This document shows, piece after piece, positions 1 through 6,669 of a DNA stretch of 7,707 nucleotides. Each line of letters starts with the position of its first letter. Position 1 is the first letter of the stretch. Below the pieces are notes generated by a model. It was not told where the DNA came from and made no database searches. It was given only the letters and a program-made list of their open reading frames with translations. Both the position numbers and the translations under genes were made by a program. Source of the DNA: CAYXXN01 sp964469055 (GTDB lineage Bacteria; Acidobacteriota; Thermoanaerobaculia; Multivoradales; JAHEKO01); NCBI GenBank assembly GCA_964469055.1, contig CAYXXN010000133.1, forward strand, positions 1 to 7,707. The letters run 5' to 3'.

Positions 1-644
1 AGGCGTTGCCGCCAGAGCTCCCGCCGCTCGGGCGCCGGAGCGAACGTCTCGGTATCGACCCCGTAGGGGATGACGGCGGCGCGGCTGCGGGTGAAGCCGA
101 GGGCGCAGACGCGGTCGACGAGCTCGGGGGAGCAGCCGGTGAGAAATCTGCCCCGCGCCAGGGAGCGCCGCGTCCAGTGGCGCACGCCCGCCTTCTCCGC
201 CAGGAAGACGTCGCTGCCGTGCAGGCCGTAGCCCACCGGCAGGCGCCGGGCGAGGGGCCCCGCCGCGAGCCCGTTGGGGACGATCCAGTGAGCGTGCAGC
301 AGGTCGAAGCGCCGCCGCGCAACGGCTCGGGAGAGGGCGCGGCGGGCGCCGATCAGGTAGAGGGGTGCGGCCAGGCCCGCGCCCACCCGCACCCGCTCGT
401 CCGCGTCGAGGCTGCGGCTGTAGCCCAGCACCTCCAGGCTCTCGGGGGCGTAACGGAACGTCTCGACCTCGACGCCGTCTTCCTGCCAGGCGGCGGCCAG
501 CCCCGCCGCGTGAGGAGCCAGCACCGTCACTCGGTCGCCGCCGCGCACCAGACCGCGCGCCAGGTCGCGGATGAAGGGACCGGCGGTATCGGCCGGAAAG
601 CGTGGATAGGTCTGGGTGAGGAAGAGGATCTGGAGGGAGCGCAC
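1..644 (-). CDS. GT4-family glycosyltransferase, N-terminal part (runs off the left edge)
   Basis: 214 codons of the N-terminal Rossmann-like half of a GT-B glycosyltransferase are present; the nucleotide-sugar-binding C-terminal half lies outside the window. Seen: a first beta strand LQILFLTQTYPRFP, then a Gly-Pro-Phe turn (residues 22-24) as in the glycine-rich acceptor-side loop of GT4 enzymes. HAHW is at 117-120, LHGSDVF at 141-147, CSPELVDR at 171-178, and IPYGVDTETF at 192-201 marks the hinge typical of the family. There is no signal peptide or membrane segment, so it is a cytosolic or membrane-associated enzyme transferring a sugar from a nucleotide donor to an unknown acceptor. The chosen GTG start lies 10 nt after the GT2 stop and places the first strand at the N-terminus; the Shine-Dalgarno is weak (GGGG over the preceding stop). 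It is the last visible gene of the udg-GT2-GT4 operon. Sugar specificity cannot be read. Confidence 0.88.
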   Translation of the reverse strand, partial: MRSLQILFLTQTYPRFPADTAGPFIRDLARGLVRGGDRVTVLAPHAAGLAAAWQEDGVEVETFRYAPESLEVLGYSRSLDADERVRVGAGLAAPLYLIGARRALSRAVARRRFDLLHAHWIVPNGLAAGPLARRLPVGYGLHGSDVFLAEKAGVRHWTRRSLARGRFLTGCSPELVDRVCALGFTRSRAAVIPYGVDTETFAPAPERRELWRQR

Positions 645-654
645 CGGGGTCGGG

Positions 655-1638
655 CTACCCCAGCCGTTCCCGGATCGAGTAGCTATCGCCGCCGCGGAAG
701 CTCTTGTACGTGATCATCTCGCCGATCAGGCCGGTGGTCAGAACCTGGATGCCGAGCAGCATCAGCAGGACGCCGAGCAGGAGCAAGGGACGGTTGGAGA
801 GCGAGTCGCCCATCGCCCAGCGGACGGCCAGATAGGAATCGATGACGAAGCCGACTCCGAAGCAGGCGAGCCCGATGACCCCGAAGAGGTGCAGGGGACG
901 GCGGGTGTACTTGGTGATGAAGAGGACCGTGATGAGATCGAGGAGGCCCTTGTAGTAGCGATCCCAGCCGTACTTGCTGCGGCCGTGCGGCCGGGCGTGG
1001 TGCTCGACGGCGAGCTCACCCACCCTGAAGCCCTTGCGGCTCGCCAGCACCGGGATGTAGCGGTGGAGCTCGCCGTAGAGCGCGATCTCGCCGACCACCT
1101 CTCGGCGGTAGGCCTTGAAGCCGCAGTTGAAGTCGTGCAGGTCGACCCCCGCCAGCCGGCGGGTGGCCCAGTTGAAGAGCCGCGACGGCCAGCGCTTGGA
1201 GATCGGGTCCTGCCGTCGCTGCTTCCAGCCCGACACCAGATCGAGGCCCTCCGCCTCGAGCTTAGCCAGGAAGCGCGGGATCTCCCGCGGCTCGTCCTGC
1301 AGGTCGCCATCCATGGTGACCAGGAGCGTCCCGCGGGCCGCCTCGAACCCCGCGCTGAGGGCGGCCGCCTTGCCGAAGTTGCGCCGGAAGCGGATCAGCT
1401 TGATCCGCGCATCCTCCTCGTGGAGGCGGCGTGCCCGTTCCGCCGTGGCGTCCCGCGAGCCGTCGTCGACGAACAGCAGCTCCCAGGGCCGCCCCAGCTC
1501 CTCCATCACCTCGGCGACCCGTCGCGCCAGCTCCTCGACGGAGTCCGCCTCGTCGAAGACCGGCACGATGACGCTGATCTCGGGCCCGGCGGCGGCCGCC
1601 GCGGGCGGCACCGCCAGCGGCACGGGCTGGGGCTCCAT
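655..1638 (-). CDS. GT2 polyprenyl-phosphate glycosyltransferase (bacterial DPM1-like), two C-terminal membrane helices
   Basis: A 327-residue inverting GT-A enzyme. Seen: strand ISVIVPVFDEADS (21-33), VDDGSRD (57-63), NFGKAAALSAGF (87-98), then MDGDLQDEP (109-117) with the metal-binding DGD. Two hydrophobic segments follow near residues 237-260 and 272-298. This architecture matches bacterial dolichyl-phosphate-mannose-synthase-like enzymes (GtrB/ArnC type), which load a sugar from a nucleotide donor onto undecaprenyl phosphate at the inner face of the cytoplasmic membrane. The sugar is unknown. The ATG at 1638 gives a Pro/Ala-rich 20-residue lead before the catalytic fold and starts 10 nt after the upstream uracil-DNA glycosylase stop. 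An in-frame TTG seven codons earlier (1659) would overlap that gene. The neighbouring GT4 gene suggests a shared glycan or glycolipid pathway. Family assignment is firm, substrate is not. Confidence 0.93.
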   Translation of the reverse strand: MEPQPVPLAVPPAAAAAGPEISVIVPVFDEADSVEELARRVAEVMEELGRPWELLFVDDGSRDATAERARRLHEEDARIKLIRFRRNFGKAAALSAGFEAARGTLLVTMDGDLQDEPREIPRFLAKLEAEGLDLVSGWKQRRQDPISKRWPSRLFNWATRRLAGVDLHDFNCGFKAYRREVVGEIALYGELHRYIPVLASRKGFRVGELAVEHHARPHGRSKYGWDRYYKGLLDLITVLFITKYTRRPLHLFGVIGLACFGVGFVIDSYLAVRWAMGDSLSNRPLLLLGVLLMLLGIQVLTTGLIGEMITYKSFRGGDSYSIRERLG

Positions 1639-1648
1639 GGCGCGGATT

Positions 1649-2329
1649 CTAACCTTCAACCCGCAGCCGGTCGCGCACCAACTGCAGGTCGTCCCAGGTC
1701 GGACGCTTCAGCTCGGCGTTGCGCAGCAAGGCGGCCGGGTGGTAGGTGACGCGCAGCGGAACGCCCCGCACTCGGTGCCAAGAGCCGCGCAGCTTGCCGA
1801 CCGCCTCATCCGTGCCCAGCAGGCACTGGGCCGCCACTCGGCCCAGGGCGACGAGCACCCGGGGCGCGACGAGATCGATCTGGCGCTCGAGGTACGGCAG
1901 GCAGGCGGCCACCTCGTCGGCTTGCGGCTCGCGGTTGCCGGGCGCCCGGCACTTGATGATGTTGGCGATGTAGACCTGGTCGCGGGTCAGGTCGATCGCC
2001 TGGATCATCTTGGTCAAGAGCTGGCCGGCCGGTCCGACGAAGGGCAAGCCCTGGCGGTCCTCCTCGGCCCCGGGGCCCTCGCCGACGAACATGAGGTCGG
2101 CGTCCGGGTCGCCCGAGCCGAAGACGACCGTCTTGCGGCCCGCGCTCAGGCGGCAGCGCGTGCAGCCGGCCGCCTCAGCTGCCAGCTCGCTCAGTTCTCC
2201 CCTCGCTGGCGCCGGGCGCCGCGCCGGGGCCGGGGCGGCCAGCCGGAGGTCCGCGAAGCCGAGGTCGGAGAGGTACTCGAGAAGCGAGCGCTGGGCTGGG
2301 GTGAGAGGTGGGCGGCTCTGCGTGGCCAT
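1649..2329 (-). CDS. Family 4 uracil-DNA glycosylase (iron-sulfur)
   Basis: A 226-residue enzyme that removes uracil from DNA, the first step of base-excision repair, in the cytoplasm. Seen: a variable Pro/Ala-rich N-terminal linker (about 30-45) and four candidate 4Fe-4S ligands, Cys56, Cys59, Cys127 and Cys143, spaced as in family 4. Motif A reads GEGPGAEED (83-91), where GEAPG is common. FVGPAGQLL is at 97-105, NIIKCRAPGNREP at 123-135, and the second catalytic motif HPAALLRN at 197-204. Length is normal. There is no KRRIH insert, so it is not the DNA-crosslinking UDGX variant. The ATG at 2329 is the only reasonable start; a purine-rich GAGGGG lies upstream but about 15 nt away, so its Shine-Dalgarno is poor. 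It is the first gene of the leftward udg-GT2-GT4 unit and is divergent from the sulfatase-like gene. Confidence 0.95.
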   Translation of the reverse strand: MATQSRPPLTPAQRSLLEYLSDLGFADLRLAAPAPARRPAPARGELSELAAEAAGCTRCRLSAGRKTVVFGSGDPDADLMFVGEGPGAEEDRQGLPFVGPAGQLLTKMIQAIDLTRDQVYIANIIKCRAPGNREPQADEVAACLPYLERQIDLVAPRVLVALGRVAAQCLLGTDEAVGKLRGSWHRVRGVPLRVTYHPAALLRNAELKRPTWDDLQLVRDRLRVEG

Positions 2330-2358
2330 CGGCGTGGCGCGTCGCCCCTCGGCCCGAC

Positions 2359-2390
2359 GAGCCGGTTGCAGTATAAATCTCCGCCGGCTC
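2359..2390. promoter_or_regulatory. Divergent promoter region: AT-rich core inside a 7-nt dyad
   Basis: The 90-bp gap between the divergent udg and sulfatase-like genes contains a perfect inverted repeat, GAGCCGG at 2359-2365 and CCGGCTC at 2384-2390. It encloses the only AT-rich stretch of the gap. Within it, TATAAA (2372-2377, plus strand) and TATACT (2375-2370, minus strand) each match five of six bases of a bacterial -10 box. They would give leaders of about 35 nt to the ATGs at 2420 and 2329. No good -35 is visible in either direction. The dyad is centred on the overlapping -10 boxes, so it could be an operator through which one factor controls both genes. The promoter location is plausible; the operator role is inference. 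Confidence 0.42.
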
Positions 2391-2419
2391 CAGCCGATCG
2401 CCGAGCTCGCAGCGACCCG

Positions 2420-5182
2420 ATGCGCGTCCCCACCCGCCGCCGCCTCGCACTCCGCTTCCTCGCCGTCTGTGCGTTGCTCGGCGCCGTCGGCTGCCGGGAC
2501 CCAGGCCAGGCAACCATTCGGCTTCCCCGCTACGCGGCCGCCCTCCGGCTCATCGACGTGCTGCCGCTCGCCCGGTTGGACACGCCCCTGCCGGCCCCGG
2601 ATCCGACCCCGTTGGAAGACCTCTTGGCCACGCTGCCTGCCCGCACCATCTGGGAGTGGCGCGCCGGCGACGCGGCGTCACTTGCCACGGTGGAGGGCTG
2701 CGAGCTGCAGCCGTCCAGACCCTCGCTCGCGGCGGCCCTCGTGTGCCGACAGGGATTCCGCATCCAGCACGGGGTGGCCGCCGAGCCCAGCCGCTCCTAT
2801 CGCATCCTCCTGCGCGGACGAGCCTCCCAGGCCGACTGCGTGACCCTCGGACTGGGCACCGACACGCAGATGACTTCGCTCGTCTCCGTACCCGCGCAGC
2901 AGGCCCCGCCGGAAACGGCATCTCATCTGTGGACCGCTCCGCGCGACGCCCGCATCGAGCTGAGCCTCCAGCCGGCGGGAAACCGGCAGGGGTGCACACT
3001 CTCCATCGAGGGCCTGCGGGTGGAGCGACTGGAGCTCGCCGCCGGGGACCGCCTGCGTCTGGTCCGGGCCGACGCTCCCCTCGACGCCCGCGACGCCGGC
3101 CTGGGCGTGGCCCAGGCCGGCTACCTCCTGCCCTATCAGGTCTCCAGCCGGGCGCCGTTCGACGAGAACTCGAGCTTTCGCGAGGCTCTCCTCGCGCCGA
3201 CCCCGAGCGAGCTGCATTTTCCACTGCGGGTTCCGCCGGCGGCGAGACTGCACTTCTCCTTCGCCTTCCACCGTTTCGCGGCCATCGGCGACCGCGCCAC
3301 CTTCGAGGTGGCGGTGCGGGAGGCCGGCGAATCCGGCGCCGAGGCGTTGTTTCGCCAAGAACTCGAGCTCTCGGCCGCCAACTGGCACTGGCACGAGGCG
3401 CGACTGGACCTCGACCGCTTCGCCGGTCGAAAGGTCGATCTCACGTTGGGGACTCGTTCGCCCAGCCCCGACCCGGTGCCCGCGCTGTGGGGCGCTCCCC
3501 GCCTCGACGTGCGCCGCCGGCCCGGCGAGCCGCCCAACGTCCTCCTGGTCGCCGTGGACACGCTGCGCGCCGATCACCTCTCCACCTACGGCTCCCCCGT
3601 GCCCACGCCGCACCTCGATGCCTTCGCCAGCGAAGGCGTGCTCTTCGAGCGCGCGATCAGCCCCGCCAACTGGACGCTGCCGGCTTTCGTGTCCATCTTC
3701 ACCGGCCTCACGCCCTACCGCCACGGCGTCCTCCAGGCGCTGCAGGCCATCGACCCGCGCCGGCTCACCCTGGCCGAACGGCTTCGCGACCGGGGCTGGG
3801 TGACGGGGGCCGTGCTCTACAAGCCGGCCCTCGGCCGGGGCCGCAACCTCGAGCAGGGATTCGAGCGTTACTTCAACGTTCCCTCGATCCACCATCGGGC
3901 CGAGCGCAACGTCCGCAAGGCCGCCGAGTGGCTGGCCGACAACGGAGATCGCCGCTTCTTCCTCTTCCTCCACCTCAACGATCCGCACCAGCCCTTCACC
4001 CAGCCGCCGGCCTTCGTCGGGCCCCGAGCCGCGGAGGGCCTGCGCGAGCTCGGTCTCAAGCTCCCGTTCCAGGTGGAGACGCTGCTGGCGCGCTGCGGCA
4101 AGTGCGCCACCGACGGCCGCCCCTCCGACGCCTTCCGCGAGCTCGTCGCCGAGCTCTACGCCGACGAGGTGCGCTACGTGGACGACCAGTTCGGGGCCCT
4201 CCTGCAAGCCTTGGCCGCCACCGGTCACGCCGAGGACACGCTGGTGATCTTTCTCGCCGACCACGGCGAGATGCTGTGGGACTCGTGGGGGGCCTTCAAC
4301 CGCTTCGGCCACGGCGGACCGAGCTTCCAGGACCTCCTGACCCGCGTGCCCCTGATCGTCAAGCCACCACGCTCCGTGCCGTTCACGCCAGGAAGGCGGG
4401 TCGCGACCCCGGTGTCGCTCGTCGATGTCCTGCCGACGGTTCTCGACCTGGTCGGGATCGAGCTTGGAGCCCCGGGCATCGAGGGTCGGAGCCTGCGCGG
4501 CTTGGTCCAAGGCTCCGAGGCCGACGGCGATCGAGGCATTCTCAGCGCCGGGCCGTTCGGGGAGTCCTTGCGCACCCGCGATTGGCGCTACCTCCGCACC
4601 ATCGCCCGGGGCCAGACCACCGCCGAATACCTCTTCGATCTCGCCGCCGACCCGCGCGAGTCGCGCGATGCGAGCGCAGCCTCACCGGGCCGCCTGGCGG
4701 CGCTGCGCGCCCAGCTCGCGGAGGCCGTGATGAGCACCCGGCCGGGCTCGGTCTTCGTCGCCGTCACGGCGGCCGGCCCCCCGGCGACGCTGCGGGTGCT
4801 CGTGCGCGGACTGGCAGACTGCGCGCCGCCGCGCCTGCCCGGGTTCGGCATCCCCCGTCGGCGCTGCACCGCAGGGAAGGTCCTCTTCGAAGGCCGAGCC
4901 GCGGATTCGCTCGCCCTCCTCGCGGAGCTGCCGGGCGCCGAGGAAGGCGCCGTCGCGGTCGCCGAGATCCTCGTCGACGGCGTGCCACGGCCCCTCTCCC
5001 CTGGTCCACCCGAGCCCTATGCGGCCGGGGCGCTCGGCGATTGGCTCGAGGCCGAGCGAGGGGTGTCGGTCCGCCTGCTGCGCATCCCCGGCGAGCCCGA
5101 GGCTGTGGGCGCCGTCGAGGCGACGAGAGTCGACGCCGGTGAGATCGAAGCGCTGCGCGCGCTCGGCTATCTCGACGGCTGA
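2420..5182 (+). CDS. Sulfatase-like (alkaline phosphatase superfamily) predicted lipoprotein with Thr at the nucleophile position
   Basis: A 920-residue exported enzyme. Residues 1-25 form a lipoprotein-type signal: basic MRVPTRRR, a hydrophobic stretch, then GAVGC with Cys25 as the likely lipidated residue. Residues about 45-370 are low-similarity, beta-rich sequence, probably two beta-sandwich domains with several Cys. The catalytic domain begins at Asn373: VAVDTLRADH supplies metal ligand Asp380, and DPH is at 521-523. ADHGE at 613-617 supplies Asp614 and His615, followed by GHGG (630-633) and RVPLIVKPP. Where sulfatases carry C/S-x-P-x-R, this protein has T419-L-P-A-F, so no formylglycine can form; Thr is used as nucleophile by related phospho-transferring enzymes. 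CGKC (559-562) lies in an insert. EYLFDLAADP (736-745) closes the fold, and about 150 unassigned residues end in EIEALRALGYLDG. The frame is open far upstream, but the ATG at 2420 is the one that gives a signal peptide. The Shine-Dalgarno is weak. Superfamily firm; substrate unknown (sulfate ester, phosphodiester or phosphotransfer). Confidence 0.93.
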   Translation: MRVPTRRRLALRFLAVCALLGAVGCRDPGQATIRLPRYAAALRLIDVLPLARLDTPLPAPDPTPLEDLLATLPARTIWEWRAGDAASLATVEGCELQPSRPSLAAALVCRQGFRIQHGVAAEPSRSYRILLRGRASQADCVTLGLGTDTQMTSLVSVPAQQAPPETASHLWTAPRDARIELSLQPAGNRQGCTLSIEGLRVERLELAAGDRLRLVRADAPLDARDAGLGVAQAGYLLPYQVSSRAPFDENSSFREALLAPTPSELHFPLRVPPAARLHFSFAFHRFAAIGDRATFEVAVREAGESGAEALFRQELELSAANWHWHEARLDLDRFAGRKVDLTLGTRSPSPDPVPALWGAPRLDVRRRPGEPPNVLLVAVDTLRADHLSTYGSPVPTPHLDAFASEGVLFERAISPANWTLPAFVSIFTGLTPYRHGVLQALQAIDPRRLTLAERLRDRGWVTGAVLYKPALGRGRNLEQGFERYFNVPSIHHRAERNVRKAAEWLADNGDRRFFLFLHLNDPHQPFTQPPAFVGPRAAEGLRELGLKLPFQVETLLARCGKCATDGRPSDAFRELVAELYADEVRYVDDQFGALLQALAATGHAEDTLVIFLADHGEMLWDSWGAFNRFGHGGPSFQDLLTRVPLIVKPPRSVPFTPGRRVATPVSLVDVLPTVLDLVGIELGAPGIEGRSLRGLVQGSEADGDRGILSAGPFGESLRTRDWRYLRTIARGQTTAEYLFDLAADPRESRDASAASPGRLAALRAQLAEAVMSTRPGSVFVAVTAAGPPATLRVLVRGLADCAPPRLPGFGIPRRRCTAGKVLFEGRAADSLALLAELPGAEEGAVAVAEILVDGVPRPLSPGPPEPYAAGALGDWLEAERGVSVRLLRIPGEPEAVGAVEATRVDAGEIEALRALGYLDG

Positions 5183-5189
5183 GCGGCTC
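5183..5189. other. 7-nt convergent gene junction without terminator
   Basis: Only 7 nt separate the TGA of the sulfatase-like gene from the TGA of coaBC on the opposite strand. There is no room for a stem-loop plus U-tract between the genes, and no U-tract is visible nearby. Transcripts from the two sides therefore probably overlap at their 3' ends or end by a factor-dependent route. Confidence 0.6.
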
Positions 5190-6404
5190 TCATTCCACGC
5201 GGCCGGCGACCAGGCCCTCGGCGGCCACGCGAGCGTGCGCGAAGAGGTCGAGCAGGGCCGCGGCCAGGCGCGACTTGGCCATGCGCGGCAGCGACACCGG
5301 CTCACCCTGGCGGGAGAAGACCCGCACCTCGTTCTCGTCGGCGTCGAAGCCGATGTCCGGACGAGAGACGTCGTTGGCGACGATGAAGTCAGCCGCCTTC
5401 GTCTCCAGCTTGCGGCGGGACTCGCGCTCGAGGTTCTCGGTCTCGGCCGCGAACCCCACCCGCAGCGCGCGCGGAGCGATGCGGGCCAGCTCGGCCAGGA
5501 TGTCCGGATTCTCGATCAGCTCCAAGGCCGGGGGGCCGACGCTCTTCTTCAGCTTGCTCGCCGACCGCCGTACGGGCCGGTAGTCGGCGACCGCTGCGGC
5601 CATGACGACCAGGTCGCAGCCGGGCGCCTCGGCGGCGACGGCTGCGAGCATCTCGGCCGCCGTCTCCACCTGGATGCGACGTACGCCGGCGGGCGTCGGC
5701 AGGTCCACCGGGCCGCTCACCAGGAGGGTCTCGGCGCCGCGCCGAGCGGCCTCAGCCGCGAGCGCGAAACCCATCCGACCGCTCGACCGATTGGAGAGGA
5801 AGCGCACGGGGTCGAGGTACTCGCGGGTAGGGCCCGCCGTCACCAGGACTCGCTGCCCTACGAGCGCGCCGGTTCCCACAGCCACCTCGAGGGCTGCGAC
5901 GATGTCGAGTGGCTCGGCCATGCGGCCCACCCCTACCTCACCGGAGGCGAGGGGACCCAGGGTCGGACCGACGAAGATCGCACCGCGGCGGCGCAGGGTG
6001 GCGACGTGCTCGCGGACCGACTCCTGGTCCCACATCCTCGAGTGCATGGCCGGCGCCAGCACCAGCGGCCCGGCGAAGGCGAGCGCCGTCGTGGTCAGGA
6101 AGTCGTCGGCCAAACCCAGGGCCAGACGGGCGAGCGTGTGGGCCGTCGCCGGCAGCACGACGATGGCGTCGGCCCATTTCGCGACGCTCAGGTGCAGCTC
6201 CTCGCCGCTGCCGTTGGCCCGCAGATACTCCTCGCGGTAGACGGGCTCTCCGCTCAGCACCTCTAGGGTGAGGGGAGAGACGAACCTCTCTCCCGCTCGC
6301 GTCAACGCGCAGCGCGTCTCGTGACCCCGACCGCGCAGCAGACGGACGACCTCCGTCGCCTTGGTTGCGGCGATGCCGCCCGCCACGCCGACCAGCGCGC
6401 GCAT
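5190..6404 (-). CDS. coaBC: Bifunctional phosphopantothenoylcysteine decarboxylase / phosphopantothenate-cysteine ligase
   Basis: A 404-residue cytosolic fusion that makes 4'-phosphopantetheine from phosphopantothenate and cysteine in CoA synthesis. The N-terminal flavin-dependent CoaC part (1 to about 175) shows VAGGIAATK (7-15), catalytic His71 in HLSVAKWAD, and PATAHT (85-90). It also has PAMHSRMW (118-125) and PLASGEVGVGRM (151-162). The C-terminal CTP-dependent CoaB part shows VTAGPTREYLDPVRFLSNRS (188-207), AAAVADY (269-275) and KLKK (284-287). Two active-site positions differ from the E. coli form: His121 replaces Asn of PxMNxxMW, and Ser154 replaces the Cys of the ACG loop. I recall a similar His form in actinobacterial CoaBC, so the enzyme is probably active. 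The ATG at 6404, 16 nt after the rpoZ stop with a GGGGGA stretch just upstream, starts exactly at the first flavin-fold strand. An in-frame ATG at 6536 would add 44 Arg-rich residues overlapping rpoZ and is not credible. Confidence 0.97.
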   Translation of the reverse strand: MRALVGVAGGIAATKATEVVRLLRGRGHETRCALTRAGERFVSPLTLEVLSGEPVYREEYLRANGSGEELHLSVAKWADAIVVLPATAHTLARLALGLADDFLTTTALAFAGPLVLAPAMHSRMWDQESVREHVATLRRRGAIFVGPTLGPLASGEVGVGRMAEPLDIVAALEVAVGTGALVGQRVLVTAGPTREYLDPVRFLSNRSSGRMGFALAAEAARRGAETLLVSGPVDLPTPAGVRRIQVETAAEMLAAVAAEAPGCDLVVMAAAVADYRPVRRSASKLKKSVGPPALELIENPDILAELARIAPRALRVGFAAETENLERESRRKLETKAADFIVANDVSRPDIGFDADENEVRVFSRQGEPVSLPRMAKSRLAAALLDLFAHARVAAEGLVAGRVE

Positions 6405-6420
6405 CGTCCCCCGAGGCCGG

Positions 6421-6660
6421 TCAGGCCTTCTCGCTGCCGGCCACCGCCGGCGCAGCCTCGCCCTGTGGCGCGTCCTGCGGCCCGGGGCCGTAGTCCCACT
6501 CCACGAGATCGCCGACGATCTCCTGCATGGCGACACGCGTGACCTTGGCCTGGCCGATGTCTACCTTGGGCTGGGCCCCACGCATCATCTGCTCGGCCCG
6601 TGTCGCGGCGAGCAGCACGAAGCGGAAGCGGCTATCGATCCGGTCCGGTATCTGATCCAT
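6421..6660 (-). CDS. rpoZ: RNA polymerase omega subunit
   Basis: A 79-residue subunit that helps assemble RNA polymerase by clamping beta-prime. The family core is clear: PDRIDSRFRFVLLAATRAEQ (residues 5-24) followed by MMRGAQPKVDIGQAK and TRVAMQEI. It continues to an acidic/Ala-rich tail ending PAVAGSEKA, which is typically poorly conserved. Length is normal. The ATG at 6660 is preceded by a clear Shine-Dalgarno, GGAGAGAG (6671 to 6664), with a 7-nt spacer from GGAG. It lies between gmk (38 nt upstream) and coaBC (16 nt downstream), a widespread arrangement. GC-rich hairpin segments lie just before the Shine-Dalgarno and could tune its translation. Confidence 0.96.
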   Translation of the reverse strand: MDQIPDRIDSRFRFVLLAATRAEQMMRGAQPKVDIGQAKVTRVAMQEIVGDLVEWDYGPGPQDAPQGEAAPAVAGSEKA

Positions 6661-6669
6661 CGTCTCTCT

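Noticed and set aside
6..713. Plus-strand open frame opposite the GT4 gene
   Set aside because: The minus strand reads clear GT4 motifs (LHGSDVF, IPYGVDTETF); the plus frame is low-complexity Ala/Arg/Gly sequence.
1639..1659. TTG start seven codons upstream for the GT2 gene
   Set aside because: It would overlap the udg end and uses a rarer start codon; the ATG at 1638 is a better start.
616..1749. Plus-strand open frame opposite the GT2 gene
   Set aside because: No recognisable motifs; the opposite strand carries the full DPM1-like signature.
1649..2329. UDGX-type DNA-crosslinking glycosylase
   Set aside because: The KRRIH motif diagnostic of UDGX is absent; the sequence fits ordinary family 4.
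2372..2377. TATAAA as an archaeal-type TATA box
   Set aside because: The gene set (rpoZ, yicC, coaBC with bacterial motifs, lipoprotein signal) is bacterial; it is better read as a -10-like element.
1115..2419. In-frame open extension of the sulfatase-like gene far upstream of the ATG at 2420
   Set aside because: It is antisense to the well-supported udg and GT2 genes, its translation is Arg/Ser/Ala-rich without family motifs, and the ATG at 2420 gives a proper lipoprotein signal peptide.
2678..4510. Long minus-strand open frame (about 610 codons) antisense to the sulfatase-like gene
   Set aside because: It mirrors the codon structure of the real gene at high GC, and no domain or start context is recognisable.
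2656..5142. Long plus-strand open frame (about 828 codons) inside the sulfatase-like gene
   Set aside because: Arg/Pro/Gly-rich translation typical of an out-of-frame reading of GC-rich coding DNA; no motifs.
5019..6266. Plus-strand open frame opposite coaBC
   Set aside because: Complementary-strand artefact; the minus strand encodes all CoaBC motifs.
6405..6536. Upstream ATG for coaBC adding 44 residues
   Set aside because: The extension is Arg-rich, overlaps rpoZ in another frame, and CoaC proteins begin right at the flavin-fold strand encoded from 6404.
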